Numbered from the stretch's first letter, positions 9,003-16,306 are shown. The stretch is 19,924 nt of DNA from an uncultured Collinsella sp. (GCA_902388545.1 CABMPS010000012.1:1-19924), one strand, 5' to 3'. Numbers and translations are program-made. Notes: a model not told the origin generated them from the sequence alone.

Positions 9003-9743
9003 CTAGGCGTTGGCCGGTAGACCGCCAAGCCGGCAGACAAAACTTGCACGATCTCCGCGGGTGTATGTTCTCGAGTAGGCGACGGCGTTTCCTCTTGTAT
9101 CGAAGAGTACGCTCGTTCGCAGCATGACCGCATCGCCGGCGCTGATGTCGAGCATACTCGATTCGCGCGTTTCCATGTGCACCAAGTCGAGCGTCTCGCT
9201 GGCGCGATCGAGAACGATGCCATCCATGCGGAAAGCCTCGGAAAGAGAGAAGACGGTAAAATCAACGCTCATAAGGCTCGGGGCGACCTTTAGGTTAAGA
9301 TAGTTCTCTTCAAGCGAGATGGGAGAAATTCGGTCCTGGCGAACAAGGGTTACACGAAGGATGTTCTCGTCGGCGTCAATCCCGAAGCAATCCGAGAATA
9401 GTGGACCGGCGTTTCTGACCGCCTTCGAGACGATTCTGGTGCTTACCAGCTCAGATGCAAGCTGGTCTCCAAGGAGGCTTTCGAACCCGCCGATAAGCGT
9501 TTCTTCGGTCGCAATCTGTCTTCCGGTGACAAACACACCCTTTCCGTGAATGCTTCTAAGGAGCCCTTCTTCGATAAGGCCGCTTATCGCTTTTCTGACC
9601 GTGGGGCGCGTCACGTCGAAACGTTTGCATAGCTCGGATTCCGATGGAATTAACTTGCCTGCGGCATATTTGCCGGAAGCAATATCCTCTCTAAGCGCCT
9701 CATGAATAATGACGTAGAGAGGTTTTTTAGTCTGTACTACCAT
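9003..9743 (-). CDS. GntR/HutC-family regulator, type 2 of pair A
   Basis: This is a cytoplasmic DNA-binding regulator of 246 aa. The N-terminal winged helix-turn-helix is clear: 'IPSESELCKRFDVTRPTVRK' followed by the wing 'IHGKGVFV' (roughly residues 30-72). A UTRA effector domain follows (~85-240), the class that usually senses phosphorylated sugars or amino-sugar derivatives. Its start codon overlaps the stop of the upstream GntR gene (ATGGTAG, 7-bp overlap), so the two are co-transcribed and probably translationally coupled. It resembles the second regulator of pair B (17707-18420): both have 'IPSE..L', a 'GKG.FV' wing, a 'VFSL' motif in the UTRA domain and an ending with 'RGD'. The likely target is the divergent SIS-PTS operon starting at 10721. 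The effector is unknown; a 6-phosphorylated PTS substrate is the natural candidate. Confidence 0.9.
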   Translation of the reverse strand: MVVQTKKPLYVIIHEALREDIASGKYAAGKLIPSESELCKRFDVTRPTVRKAISGLIEEGLLRSIHGKGVFVTGRQIATEETLIGGFESLLGDQLASELVSTRIVSKAVRNAGPLFSDCFGIDADENILRVTLVRQDRISPISLEENYLNLKVAPSLMSVDFTVFSLSEAFRMDGIVLDRASETLDLVHMETRESSMLDISAGDAVMLRTSVLFDTRGNAVAYSRTYTRGDRASFVCRLGGLPANA

Positions 9744-10501
9744 TGCAGGCTCACTTTTGAGATTTTTGATTCATCGACAAGGCGTGATTCGCTGGCAAAG
9801 AGCGTTTTATTTGGGAGGACGGTCGCTTCGCAATACTCGACAACGGCGCCAAACTGTTCAGTTGCCAAAACCTCGAGCTTGAAGACCTGGGTTCCGGGCT
9901 CGACTTCGAGTAGCTGGGCGGCGTCGCTATCGATTGGTGCCATCGATAGACGTTCCAGGCCCTTCGAGACGCTTATGCCGTATTTGTTGATCAAAACGTT
10001 GTAGAGAGATATCCGCGAAAAATCGCTGACTTCGATATCGGGACAAAGCGTCCTGTTGATGTAGGAGGTTTCTACCGAGCAGCGGATTCCGTCCACAAGA
10101 CGAACGCGCTTGAGGAGAAACACCTTCTTGTCCGGGTCAATATGAAGCAGTTTGGACACTCTGTCATTAGGAGAGAGAACTTCGGCGCGAAGTACGATCG
10201 CGCTGGGTGTTGACCCCGTAGCGCTGAGTTCTTCGGAGAATCCGGCGGCTTTCTGCAGGACTCGAACGGGGCGCTTGGGAGCGATAAAAGCGCCCGATCC
10301 CTTTTTGAGCGTGATGACGTGGAGTCCGGCAAGGCGCTTGAGGGCGGCGCGGACCGCAGTGCGGCTGACGCCGAACCGCTCTGTGAGCTCTCGTTCCGAG
10401 GGGAGTTTATCCCCGCAAGAGAAGCGTCCACGCCTGATGAGGGCGAGAACACCTTCCATGGCTTGTTCATAAGGCGGAGTTCCGTTGATTGTTTCCGACA
10501 T
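9737..10501 (-). CDS. GntR/HutC-family regulator, type 1 of pair A
   Basis: This is a 254-aa winged-helix regulator. The helix-turn-helix is KLPSERELTERFGVSRTAVR (32-51) with the wing 'KKGSGAFI', followed by a UTRA domain containing 'RLVDGIRCSVETSYINRTLC' and ending near 'VLPNKTLF'. I start it at the ATG in 10499-10501 (MSETINGT), where the protein aligns with pair-B type 1; the frame is open 35 codons further up, but those residues look unlike the family. The ribosome site is weak (GAAAG, 7 nt away). It is first in a two-gene unit with the 9003-9743 regulator. It is the closest relative in this window of the 16955-17722 protein: both have 'EG(V/I)L', 'GD(K/R)LP(S/A)ER', 'GVSRTA(V/L)RA', 'SGS/T' wings and 'LP(N/T)K'. 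It is divergent from the SIS-PTS operon it probably controls. Confidence 0.9.
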   Translation of the reverse strand: MSETINGTPPYEQAMEGVLALIRRGRFSCGDKLPSERELTERFGVSRTAVRAALKRLAGLHVITLKKGSGAFIAPKRPVRVLQKAAGFSEELSATGSTPSAIVLRAEVLSPNDRVSKLLHIDPDKKVFLLKRVRLVDGIRCSVETSYINRTLCPDIEVSDFSRISLYNVLINKYGISVSKGLERLSMAPIDSDAAQLLEVEPGTQVFKLEVLATEQFGAVVEYCEATVLPNKTLFASESRLVDESKISKVSLQW

Positions 10502-10588
10502 ATGGCCGCTTTCGCTTGAAGACGAGAGACACGCTCTCGATGGTTTCGTTTGAGAAGAGTATATCGTCCAAGCTTCTACTGGAAAAGA

Positions 10589-10607
10589 AATGGAACGAAA
10601 TACCATT
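10589..10607. promoter_or_regulatory. Palindrome in the divergent intergenic region (candidate GntR operator)
   Basis: AATGGAACGAAATACCATT is an interrupted palindrome: outer arms AATGG and CCATT are perfect, and of the next two pairs inward one (position 7) is symmetric. It lies in the A/T-rich leader of the GntR pair, suited to autoregulation. Confidence 0.45.
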
Positions 10608-10641
10608 AGATAAAAAGAAGATTGATTTAGAAAAATCTTAC

Positions 10642-10672
10642 TTGTAAACGCAGTGGTACTAATTTATACTAC
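10642..10672 (+). promoter_or_regulatory. Promoter of the SIS-PTS operon with overlapping candidate operator
   Basis: TTGTAA (10642-10647), 17 bp, then TATACT (10665-10670) make a good sigma-70-type promoter about 50 bp before the SIS start codon. GTACTAATTTATACTAC (10656-10672) is an interrupted palindrome, GTAnTA-N5-TAnTAC, lying across the -10 box. GT/TA/AC-rich dyads of this kind are usual for HutC-type GntR operators. Confidence 0.55.
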
Positions 10673-10720
10673 ATGCCAACGAACCCAAACAAAAAGGGTT
10701 GACATCAGAAAGGGGCAGTA

Positions 10721-11761
10721 ATGGTTAAGGAAAAGATTGAGCTGGCTAAGTTCGACATTGAGTCGTATCTCGACGAAGGACACAAGGTGATTGGAACGTA
10801 TGGGGATATGAAGGCCCTTGCAGACGAGGTCTATGAGAAGGGGTTCTCAAATATCGTGCTTATCGGTATCGGCGGCACGATTGACGAGTTCGAGACCGTG
10901 CGTTACCTCATCGAGCGCCATTCGAAGATTGACGTCGCCGTTCTCAATGCGGCCGAATACATGGTCCTCGGTTCGAAAAAGATTGGACCCGATACGCTGG
11001 TCGTGACGCTTAGCTCTTCTGGCAATACCAAAGAAATCATGCAGGTGGCCGAGGATTTGGCAGCCAAGGGTGTGAAGCTGCTTGCCTTTACCAAGAAGGA
11101 CACGCCGCTTGAGAGGGCTGCTGACGTTTCCGCTATCATGCCCATAACCAAGGGCTTTGATGAACTCCACTATGTGCAGATGTTTGCCTTTTTCTTCCGC
11201 CTGCTTAATCGCCGCGGCGAGTTTGACGCCTATGATGACTACCTCGAGCAGACTCAGTGTATTTTCGAGCAGCTGGTGGACATTCGCATTCAGTTTGAAC
11301 CTCGCGCCCAGGAGATTGCAGAGAAATATGCTCTGGCACCGTACTCGATGTTTATCGGCTCTGGTGCCCTGTGGGGCGAGACGGTGATGTATGCCATGTG
11401 CATGCTCGAGGAAATGCAGTGGAAGCGTACGCGTCCCATCAGCTCTCCGGAGTTCTTCCACGGAACACTCGAGCTGGTGGAGCCCGGCGTGCCGGTGTTC
11501 CTTTTTAAGGGAGAAGACGAGTGCCGCGATCTTGACGACCGCGTCGACCGTTTTCTCAAGAGCGGCGTGACCAAGGACGAGGACATCGTCGTCATCGATA
11601 CGGCGGAGTTTGCAGTCGATGGACTTGATTCGCAGTTCCGTACGATTGTCTCCCCGTTGATTCTGACCGCCTTGGCATCTGAGCGCATGGCTTCTCATTA
11701 CGAGACGGTCACCAAGCACAATCTTAAGTACCGCCGTTATTATCGTCAGTTTGACTATTAA
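10721..11761 (+). CDS. SIS-domain sugar-phosphate enzyme, FrlB/GfrF-like (probable Amadori-compound deglycase)
   Basis: This 346-aa cytoplasmic enzyme has two sugar isomerase (SIS) domains. The first has VTLSSSGNTKE (95-105), the phosphosugar-binding Ser/Thr loop; the second has 'FIGSGALWGE' (211-220). The segment 'FFHGTLELVEPGVPVFLFKG' (245-264), the following 'DE.R' and the C-terminal 'RRYYRQFDY' closely match what I know of FrlB, which splits fructoselysine-6-phosphate into glucose-6-phosphate and lysine, and of related GfrE/GfrF deglycases. AAAGGGG upstream supports the start. It leads an operon with mannose-family PTS IIB, IIC and IID genes (31-bp gap), so its substrate should arrive 6-phosphorylated through that PTS. 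The first 44 residues match the partial gene at 19791 at about 18 of 43 positions by eye. The exact substrate is not proven; another amine-sugar phosphate is possible. Confidence 0.82.
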   Translation: MVKEKIELAKFDIESYLDEGHKVIGTYGDMKALADEVYEKGFSNIVLIGIGGTIDEFETVRYLIERHSKIDVAVLNAAEYMVLGSKKIGPDTLVVTLSSSGNTKEIMQVAEDLAAKGVKLLAFTKKDTPLERAADVSAIMPITKGFDELHYVQMFAFFFRLLNRRGEFDAYDDYLEQTQCIFEQLVDIRIQFEPRAQEIAEKYALAPYSMFIGSGALWGETVMYAMCMLEEMQWKRTRPISSPEFFHGTLELVEPGVPVFLFKGEDECRDLDDRVDRFLKSGVTKDEDIVVIDTAEFAVDGLDSQFRTIVSPLILTALASERMASHYETVTKHNLKYRRYYRQFDY

Positions 11762-11792
11762 TCGAGTCTCGAATCTTGATGGGAGGCTCGCT

Positions 11793-12263
11793 GTGATCAA
11801 GCTATTTCGAATCGATCACCGGTTGTTGCACGGACAGGTCATTTTCTCTTGGGTAAATGCGCTGGGCGTCGATTGCATTCTGGTGGCAAACGACAATGTT
11901 GCCCAAAGCGAGGAGAGAAAGACGGCTCTTCGCATGGCAAAGCCAGCAGGAGTCAAGCTCGTGATGAAGTCCGTTGATAAGTCCATAGAGGCTATTAACT
12001 CGGGTATAACGAACAAGTATAAGCTGATGGTGATTGTGGGCAGCGTTGCGGATGCCTATAAATTGGCAAAAGAATGTCCGTCAATAACGAAGGTTAATTA
12101 TGGCAACACGCTGCAATCGCCTACGACTAGGCAGCTCAGCGAACAGATCTTTCTTGAAGCGGATGAACTCGAGAAAACTGCAGAGCTTATTGCGGACGGC
12201 ATCGTGTGCGAGATTCAACCTCTATCGGTCGATAGATCGATAAATATCGCTGACATCCTGTAA
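11793..12263 (+). CDS. PTS mannose-family IIB component
   Basis: This 156-aa cytoplasmic phosphotransfer protein passes phosphate from IIA to the incoming sugar. The phosphorylated histidine is His13 in 'FRIDHRLLHGQVIFSW', the hallmark of mannose/fructose/sorbose-family IIB. The rest matches the family ('NDNVAQSEERKTALRMAKP', 'VNYGNTL'). I start at GTG (11793-11795, read as Met: MIKLFRIDHRLLHGQ) because GGGAGG lies 6 nt upstream; an in-frame ATG at 11751 overlaps the SIS gene end and has no ribosome site. It has no fused IIA domain, and no separate IIA gene occurs in this operon. It is followed 18 bp later by IIC. Confidence 0.93.
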   Translation: MIKLFRIDHRLLHGQVIFSWVNALGVDCILVANDNVAQSEERKTALRMAKPAGVKLVMKSVDKSIEAINSGITNKYKLMVIVGSVADAYKLAKECPSITKVNYGNTLQSPTTRQLSEQIFLEADELEKTAELIADGIVCEIQPLSVDRSINIADIL

Positions 12264-12281
12264 CTCCCGATTGGAGGAGTC

Positions 12282-13055
12282 ATGTTACTGAAAGCTTTTC
12301 TGATTGGTCTCGTGGGCGCATGGGGCTATATCGAGAATCAATTCGGTACCCTGTATTCGGGGCGTCCGATTGTTTTGGGGCCGCTCGTCGGTTTGATCCT
12401 TGGGGATCTTCAGGCAGGTCTGCTCATCGGCGCGACGCTCGAACTTATGTTCATGGGTGCCATTTCTATCGGAGCGTATATTCCGCCTGATGTAAACGTT
12501 GGCGGCGTGCTCGCGACCGCTTTTGCCATCACACTCGGTAAGAGTGTCGAGGCGGCGGTGACACTTGCGATGCCGATTGCCGTCGTTTCGCTCGGCCTCC
12601 GCAACTTTGTATTCGCGGTTACGCCCGTCTTCTTGAAGATCGGCGATGAGGGCGCTCGTGAGGGAAACGTCAAAAAGATCTACCTGTGCCATTGGCTTAT
12701 GGGTTTGTTCCTCATTCTTGAGCCGTTCGTACTGTGCTTCCTTGGCTATTATCTGGGTGCCGAAGCTGTGACAAATCTTTTGAACAGCATTCCTCAGTTT
12801 ATTCTTGACGGCATGGGTCTCGCCGCAGGCATTCTTCCCGCAATAGGCTTTGCGATGCTGCTGCGCATGATTCTGTCCAAAGAACTGATTCCGTTCTATA
12901 TTTTGGGTTTCTTGCTTGCCGCTTATCTTCAGGTGCCGGTACTTGGTATCGCTCTTATCGCCATCATTATCGTAGTCGAGAAGTTTGACCTGTTGCATTC
13001 CAATTCGCAGGGCGCAGTTGTTCTTGAGGGGGCTGATGACAGTGAAGAGTTCTAA
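12282..13055 (+). CDS. PTS mannose-family IIC membrane component
   Basis: This integral membrane protein (257 aa) forms the sugar channel together with IID. It is hydrophobic throughout with several membrane helices. The N-terminal segments 'RPIVLGPLVGLILGDLQAGL' and 'GATLELMFMGAISIGAYIPP' are highly typical of ManY/SorA-type IIC proteins. GGAGGAG upstream of the ATG gives a strong ribosome site. Its last 20 bp overlap the start of the IID gene, suggesting translational coupling and equal production of the two subunits. The length is normal for the family. Confidence 0.93.
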   Translation: MLLKAFLIGLVGAWGYIENQFGTLYSGRPIVLGPLVGLILGDLQAGLLIGATLELMFMGAISIGAYIPPDVNVGGVLATAFAITLGKSVEAAVTLAMPIAVVSLGLRNFVFAVTPVFLKIGDEGAREGNVKKIYLCHWLMGLFLILEPFVLCFLGYYLGAEAVTNLLNSIPQFILDGMGLAAGILPAIGFAMLLRMILSKELIPFYILGFLLAAYLQVPVLGIALIAIIIVVEKFDLLHSNSQGAVVLEGADDSEEF

Positions 13056-13890
13056 CGAGACTCCCATCAAAGAGGGTTCATGCATCACTCGTGGTGATTT
13101 GATTCGATCGTCCGTTAATATCGGCTCGCTTGGAGTTGAGTTTTCTTGGAATTATCCCCGTCAGATGCATATCGGCTTCTGCCTGATGATCGAGAAGATG
13201 CTCTCGAAGATTTACGAAGGGAATCCCGAGGGCTATAAGGCCGCGCTTGCGAGGCATCTGGAGTTTTTTAACATTACCGACTGCCTGAATCCGTTTGTCG
13301 GTGGCGTGGTAGTTTCGATGGAGGAGCGAGTTGCCCGCGGTGAAATTGACGGCCAAGCGGTGACGGATGTCAAAACTGCGCTCATGGGGCCGCTTTCCGG
13401 TATCGGTGATTCGATTTTCTTGGGCACGCTGCGAGTGCTCGCGGTTGCGGTTGGAACTTCGCTAAGCCTTTCGGGCAATATCTTGGGTCCGTTCGTCTAT
13501 CTGCTCATCTATAACGTCCCGGCGTTTATTGTTCGTGTTATGGGTGCACTGAAGGGCTATGAACTGGGATTTTCGCTCCTTGAAGCTGCGCAGAGGAGCG
13601 GCTTGATGCAGAAGGTCATGCGCGCTGCGGGCATCGTTGGTGTAATGACCATCGGTTGTATGGTCGCGACTATGTTTTATGCTCAGATTCCGATTGTCCT
13701 TGGAAGCGGCGACGGCGCCCAGACGGTCCAGCAGATTCTCGATAGCATCATGCCCGGCGTGTTGGGCCTGGGCTTTACGAGTCTGTTTATTGGGCTTCTC
13801 AAGCATAAGGTCAGCCCCAACTGGATTATCGTTGGAACCATGTTGTTCTCTATCTTCTGTTCTTACTTTGGTCTCATGGCCTCCGCCTAG
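13036..13890 (+). CDS. PTS mannose-family IID membrane component
   Basis: This is the second membrane subunit of the PTS permease (284 aa). The family signature 'NYPRQMHIGFCLMIEKMLSK' is followed by 'HLEFFNITDCLNPFVGGVVV' and 'ALMGPLSGIGDSIF', the standard ManZ/IID pattern, with hydrophobic helices in the C-terminal half. I take the ATG at 13036-13038 (MTVKSSNETPIK), just after AGGGGG and overlapping the IIC end by 20 bp. It is the last gene of the operon before hairpins. With IIB and IIC the permease is complete except for IIA and the general proteins EI and HPr, which must be encoded elsewhere. Confidence 0.93.
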   Translation: MTVKSSNETPIKEGSCITRGDLIRSSVNIGSLGVEFSWNYPRQMHIGFCLMIEKMLSKIYEGNPEGYKAALARHLEFFNITDCLNPFVGGVVVSMEERVARGEIDGQAVTDVKTALMGPLSGIGDSIFLGTLRVLAVAVGTSLSLSGNILGPFVYLLIYNVPAFIVRVMGALKGYELGFSLLEAAQRSGLMQKVMRAAGIVGVMTIGCMVATMFYAQIPIVLGSGDGAQTVQQILDSIMPGVLGLGFTSLFIGLLKHKVSPNWIIVGTMLFSIFCSYFGLMASA

Positions 13891-13916
13891 CTCCTAAATA
13901 TCCTTTTCGTAAAGAA

Positions 13917-13946
13917 CGGGGTCCTTGCATGCGTGCGAGGGCCCCG
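13917..13946 (+). terminator. Hairpin after the PTS operon
   Basis: CGGGGTCCTTGCA (13917-13929) and TGCGAGGGCCCCG (13934-13946) form a 13-bp stem with two G-U pairs and a TGCG loop, 27 bp after the IID stop. No T-run follows, so it may work together with the next hairpin at 13975. Confidence 0.6.
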
Positions 13947-13974
13947 CTCGGTATTAAAGGTGGTTTGGGCAATC

Positions 13975-14004
13975 AAAAGGCCCCTTTCGGGGCCTTCACT
14001 TTTG
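13975..14004. terminator. Bidirectional terminator between the PTS operon and murB
   Basis: AAGGCCCC (13977-13984) and GGGGCCTT (13989-13996) form a perfect stem with a TTTC loop. On the minus strand the run TTTT follows directly, ending murB; on the plus strand CACTTTTG follows. The sequence resembles the terminator at 8953. Confidence 0.85.
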
Positions 14005-14967
14005 TTAGAGGAATTCGCCGACTCGGTGGACTTCGGGTTCTAGGTCTACGTTGAATTGGTCTTTGACGGTTGCTTGGATGTGGCGGATGAGTTCGTCGAC
14101 GTCGGCTGCGGTGGCGTGGTCGGCGTTGACGATGAAGCCGCAGTGCTTCTCGCTTACCTGGGCGCCGCCGACAGCGTGACCGCGCAGGCCGGCGTCCATG
14201 ATGAGCTTGCCGGCAAAGTAGCCCTCGGGGCGCTTGAAGGTGGAGCCGGCGCTCGGCATGTCGAGCGGCTGCTTGTCCTCGCGGCGCTGGCGGTAGTCGT
14301 CCATGTCGGCCTTGATCATCGCGGCGTTGCCCGGGGCGAGATTGAAGGTGGCCGAAAGCACGATGAAGCCGTCGTCGGCAATGCGGCTCTTGCGATAGCC
14401 CAGGTTGAGCTCGTCGACATCGAACTCGATGATGCTGCCGCTGCCGCGGGTGCCGTCGTCGAGCATGCGTGCAGGCTTATAGACGCGCACGGACTCCAAA
14501 ACATCGGCCATGCAGGCGCCGTAGGCACCGGCGTTCATGTAGCAGGCGCCGCCGACCGATCCGGGGATGCCCGAGATGGGCTCCATGCCGGTGAGGTCGG
14601 CCTCGGCTGCTGCCGCGGCCACATCGGAAAGCAGGGCGCCGGCTGCGGCCGTGACGTGCGTGCCGTCGACCGTGATATCGGAGAGGCCTTCGCCCAGCGC
14701 CACGACGACGCCGCGGATGCCCTTGTCGCCGACGAGCAGGTCGGAGCCGTTGCCCACAATGGTGAGCGGCAGATCGCAGCGGTAGCAGGTGTCAAGCGTG
14801 GCGACGAGGCCCTGCTCGGTATCGGGCGTGACAAAGACATCGGCCGGGCCGCCGATCTTAAACGTGGTGTGCTCGCGCATGGGCTCGCTCATGAGCACGT
14901 TGTCCTCGCCGGCAACGCCAGCGAGCGCGCAGAGCAGGTCCTCGTTAAAAAAGTCATTCTCGTGCAT
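14005..14967 (-). CDS. murB: UDP-N-acetylenolpyruvoylglucosamine reductase
   Basis: This FAD-dependent enzyme (320 aa) reduces UDP-GlcNAc-enolpyruvate to UDP-MurNAc, an essential early step of peptidoglycan synthesis. Seen in the protein: 'HTTFKIGGPADVFV' (33-46), the FAD-binding motifs 'VGNGSDLLV' (71-79) and GIPGSVGGACYMNAGAYG (133-150), catalytic Ser242 in SAGSTFKRP, and Glu312 near the C-terminus in 'PEVHRVGEF'. I start at the ATG in 14965-14967 (MHENDFFNEDL) because AAGGCGG lies 8 nt upstream; the frame is open 33 codons further up, but that part overlaps the regulatory region. It is divergent from a LacI-family gene and not in a larger murein operon here. Confidence 0.95.
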   Translation of the reverse strand: MHENDFFNEDLLCALAGVAGEDNVLMSEPMREHTTFKIGGPADVFVTPDTEQGLVATLDTCYRCDLPLTIVGNGSDLLVGDKGIRGVVVALGEGLSDITVDGTHVTAAAGALLSDVAAAAAEADLTGMEPISGIPGSVGGACYMNAGAYGACMADVLESVRVYKPARMLDDGTRGSGSIIEFDVDELNLGYRKSRIADDGFIVLSATFNLAPGNAAMIKADMDDYRQRREDKQPLDMPSAGSTFKRPEGYFAGKLIMDAGLRGHAVGGAQVSEKHCGFIVNADHATAADVDELIRHIQATVKDQFNVDLEPEVHRVGEFL

Positions 14968-14999
14968 ACGAATATCCGCCTTATGGTGGTCGTTTTCAT

Positions 15000-15009
15000 C
15001 AATCGATTG
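15000..15009. promoter_or_regulatory. CAATCGATTG palindrome, LacI-type operator candidate
   Basis: A perfect 10-bp palindrome with a central CG, the usual shape of LacI/GalR-family operators. It lies 33 bp upstream of the murB start and 141 bp upstream of the divergent LacI-family gene. Confidence 0.35.
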
Positions 15010-15071
15010 CAATATACCCCACACAGATGCATTTGGTGCGCTGGCGGCGATAAAACTGCCGTCCACCGGAT

Positions 15072-15088
15072 TGATAAAGTGTTTATCA
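15072..15088. promoter_or_regulatory. TGATAAA-GTG-TTTATCA palindrome in the murB/lacI-type intergenic region
   Basis: The 7-bp arms (15072-15078 and 15082-15088) are perfectly complementary around a 3-nt centre. A -10-like TATACT (15110-15115) sits 21 bp downstream, towards the LacI-type gene, without a convincing -35. A DNA-binding protein site is likely; which protein binds is unknown. Confidence 0.45.
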
Positions 15089-15150
15089 TCGAGGTAGAGG
15101 GGCAGTCGCTATACTTTCAAAAGATTGCACGTAAACCCGGAAGGAGCGAG

Positions 15151-16179
15151 ATGGCCAACAAAGTCACCCTCAAGCAGATCGCCCAGGAGGTGGGGCTTTC
15201 CCCCTCGTCGGTCTCGCTTGTTCTCAACAATCGGCCTTGTCGCATCTCGGAAGAAAACCGCAAACTCATCAAGGAGGTTGCGGCGCGCAACCATTATGTT
15301 CCCAACCAGATCGCGCGCAGCCTGGTCATGCGCGAGTCGCGCACCCTGGGCCTTATCGTTCCCAATATCGAGAGCCGCTTTTTTGCCTCGCTCGCCGGCA
15401 GCCTGGAAAAGCGCTGCCGCGAGGACGGCTACGCGCTCTTTATTACCAGCTCGGGCGGAAGCGCCGATGACGATCTGGAACTGCTGCGCCAGCTGGTGAC
15501 GCGCGGCGTCGATGGCGTCTTTTTGGTCGTGGGCGACGAGTTCTCCGACGACCGCGCCCTGCGCGAAGAAGTCAGCCATTTGCCCATCCCGGCCGTCATG
15601 GTCGACCGCGCCATCGAGGGACTCGAGTGCGACAAGGTGATGTTCGACCACGAGATGGGCGGCTACATGGCAACGCGCTATCTGATCGAGCAGGGCCATC
15701 GTCGCATTGCCTGCCTGGTTAACGCGCGCCGCTCCAATACGGGCCGCAAGCGACTTGCCGGCTATGAGCGCGCGCTGCGCGAAGTGGGGCTGCCCATCGA
15801 CGCGCGCCTGGAGTTCGAGAGCGAGTATTACATTCCGAGCGCCTACGAGGCCTCGGAAGCGGTGCTCGCAACTGATGCCACCGCCGTGTTCGCAAGCTCG
15901 GACAACATCGCCCTCGGTTTGCTCAAGCGCCTGCACGAGATGGGGAAGAGCATTCCGGGCGATATCTCGGTGGTGAGCTATGACAACTCGGCTGCGGACG
16001 TTCTCTTTGAGCCTGCGCTGACCGCGATCGAGCAGGATCCGGGTGTCCTCGCGGAGCATGCTTTTGGCTGCATGTCCAAACGTCTTGCCGGTAGGGGCGG
16101 TAGGCGTGCCGAAGAGGTCGTTCTGGAGCCGGCGCTTATCGTGAAGGGCAGTGTGCTTGACCTTACCGAATATAGCTAA
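15151..16179 (+). CDS. LacI/GalR-family transcriptional regulator
   Basis: This 342-aa regulator has an N-terminal LacI helix-turn-helix 'VTLKQIAQEVGLSPSSVSLV' (5-24) with the hinge around 'YVPNQIARSLVMRESRTLGL', and a periplasmic-binding-protein-like effector domain starting at 'LIVPNIESRFFASLAGSLEK'. Typical effector-domain signatures follow ('MATRYLIEQGHRRIACL', 'AVFASSDNIALGLLKRLHEM', 'PGDISVVSYDNS', 'LTAIEQDPGVLAEHA'). GGAAGGAG 4 nt before the ATG fixes the start; the frame is open far upstream, but only as antisense to murB. It stands alone, divergent from murB. Its ligand is probably a sugar, and its targets may include itself through the palindromes at 15000 and 15072; neither is shown by the sequence. 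Confidence 0.93.
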   Translation: MANKVTLKQIAQEVGLSPSSVSLVLNNRPCRISEENRKLIKEVAARNHYVPNQIARSLVMRESRTLGLIVPNIESRFFASLAGSLEKRCREDGYALFITSSGGSADDDLELLRQLVTRGVDGVFLVVGDEFSDDRALREEVSHLPIPAVMVDRAIEGLECDKVMFDHEMGGYMATRYLIEQGHRRIACLVNARRSNTGRKRLAGYERALREVGLPIDARLEFESEYYIPSAYEASEAVLATDATAVFASSDNIALGLLKRLHEMGKSIPGDISVVSYDNSAADVLFEPALTAIEQDPGVLAEHAFGCMSKRLAGRGGRRAEEVVLEPALIVKGSVLDLTEYS

Positions 16180-16233
16180 GCGCACTTGTTTGTTTGCATA
16201 GATTGCATGCGGAGTGTCCGCTATTTGCCGGCG

Positions 16234-16306
16234 GGGCCGGGGTGTCTGATTTGTTTTGAGAAGTTCGCGAAGTCCACTTCTCAAAACAAAGCAGACACCC
16301 CGGCCC
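16234..16306. repeat. 73-bp near-perfect inverted repeat (31-bp arms)
   Basis: The arms at 16234-16264 and 16276-16306 are reverse complements with a single mismatch (A16249 against G16291), separated by 11 nt. The outer half is G/C-rich (GGGCCGGGGTGTCTG), the inner half A/T-richer (TTGTTTTGAGAAGT). The loop carries the palindrome TTCGCGAA (16264-16271). It begins 54 bp after the LacI-type gene. No T-run follows, so a plain terminator is a poor explanation. Confidence 0.88.

Noticed and set aside
14056..15150. Apparent N-terminal extension giving the LacI-type regulator 707 aa
   Set aside because: The extra part is antisense to murB. The real start at 15151 has GGAAGGAG and begins directly with the LacI helix-turn-helix.
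16234..16306. Ordinary Rho-independent terminator of the LacI-type gene
   Set aside because: The stem is far longer than needed and no T-run follows on either strand; a partial termination role is still possible.
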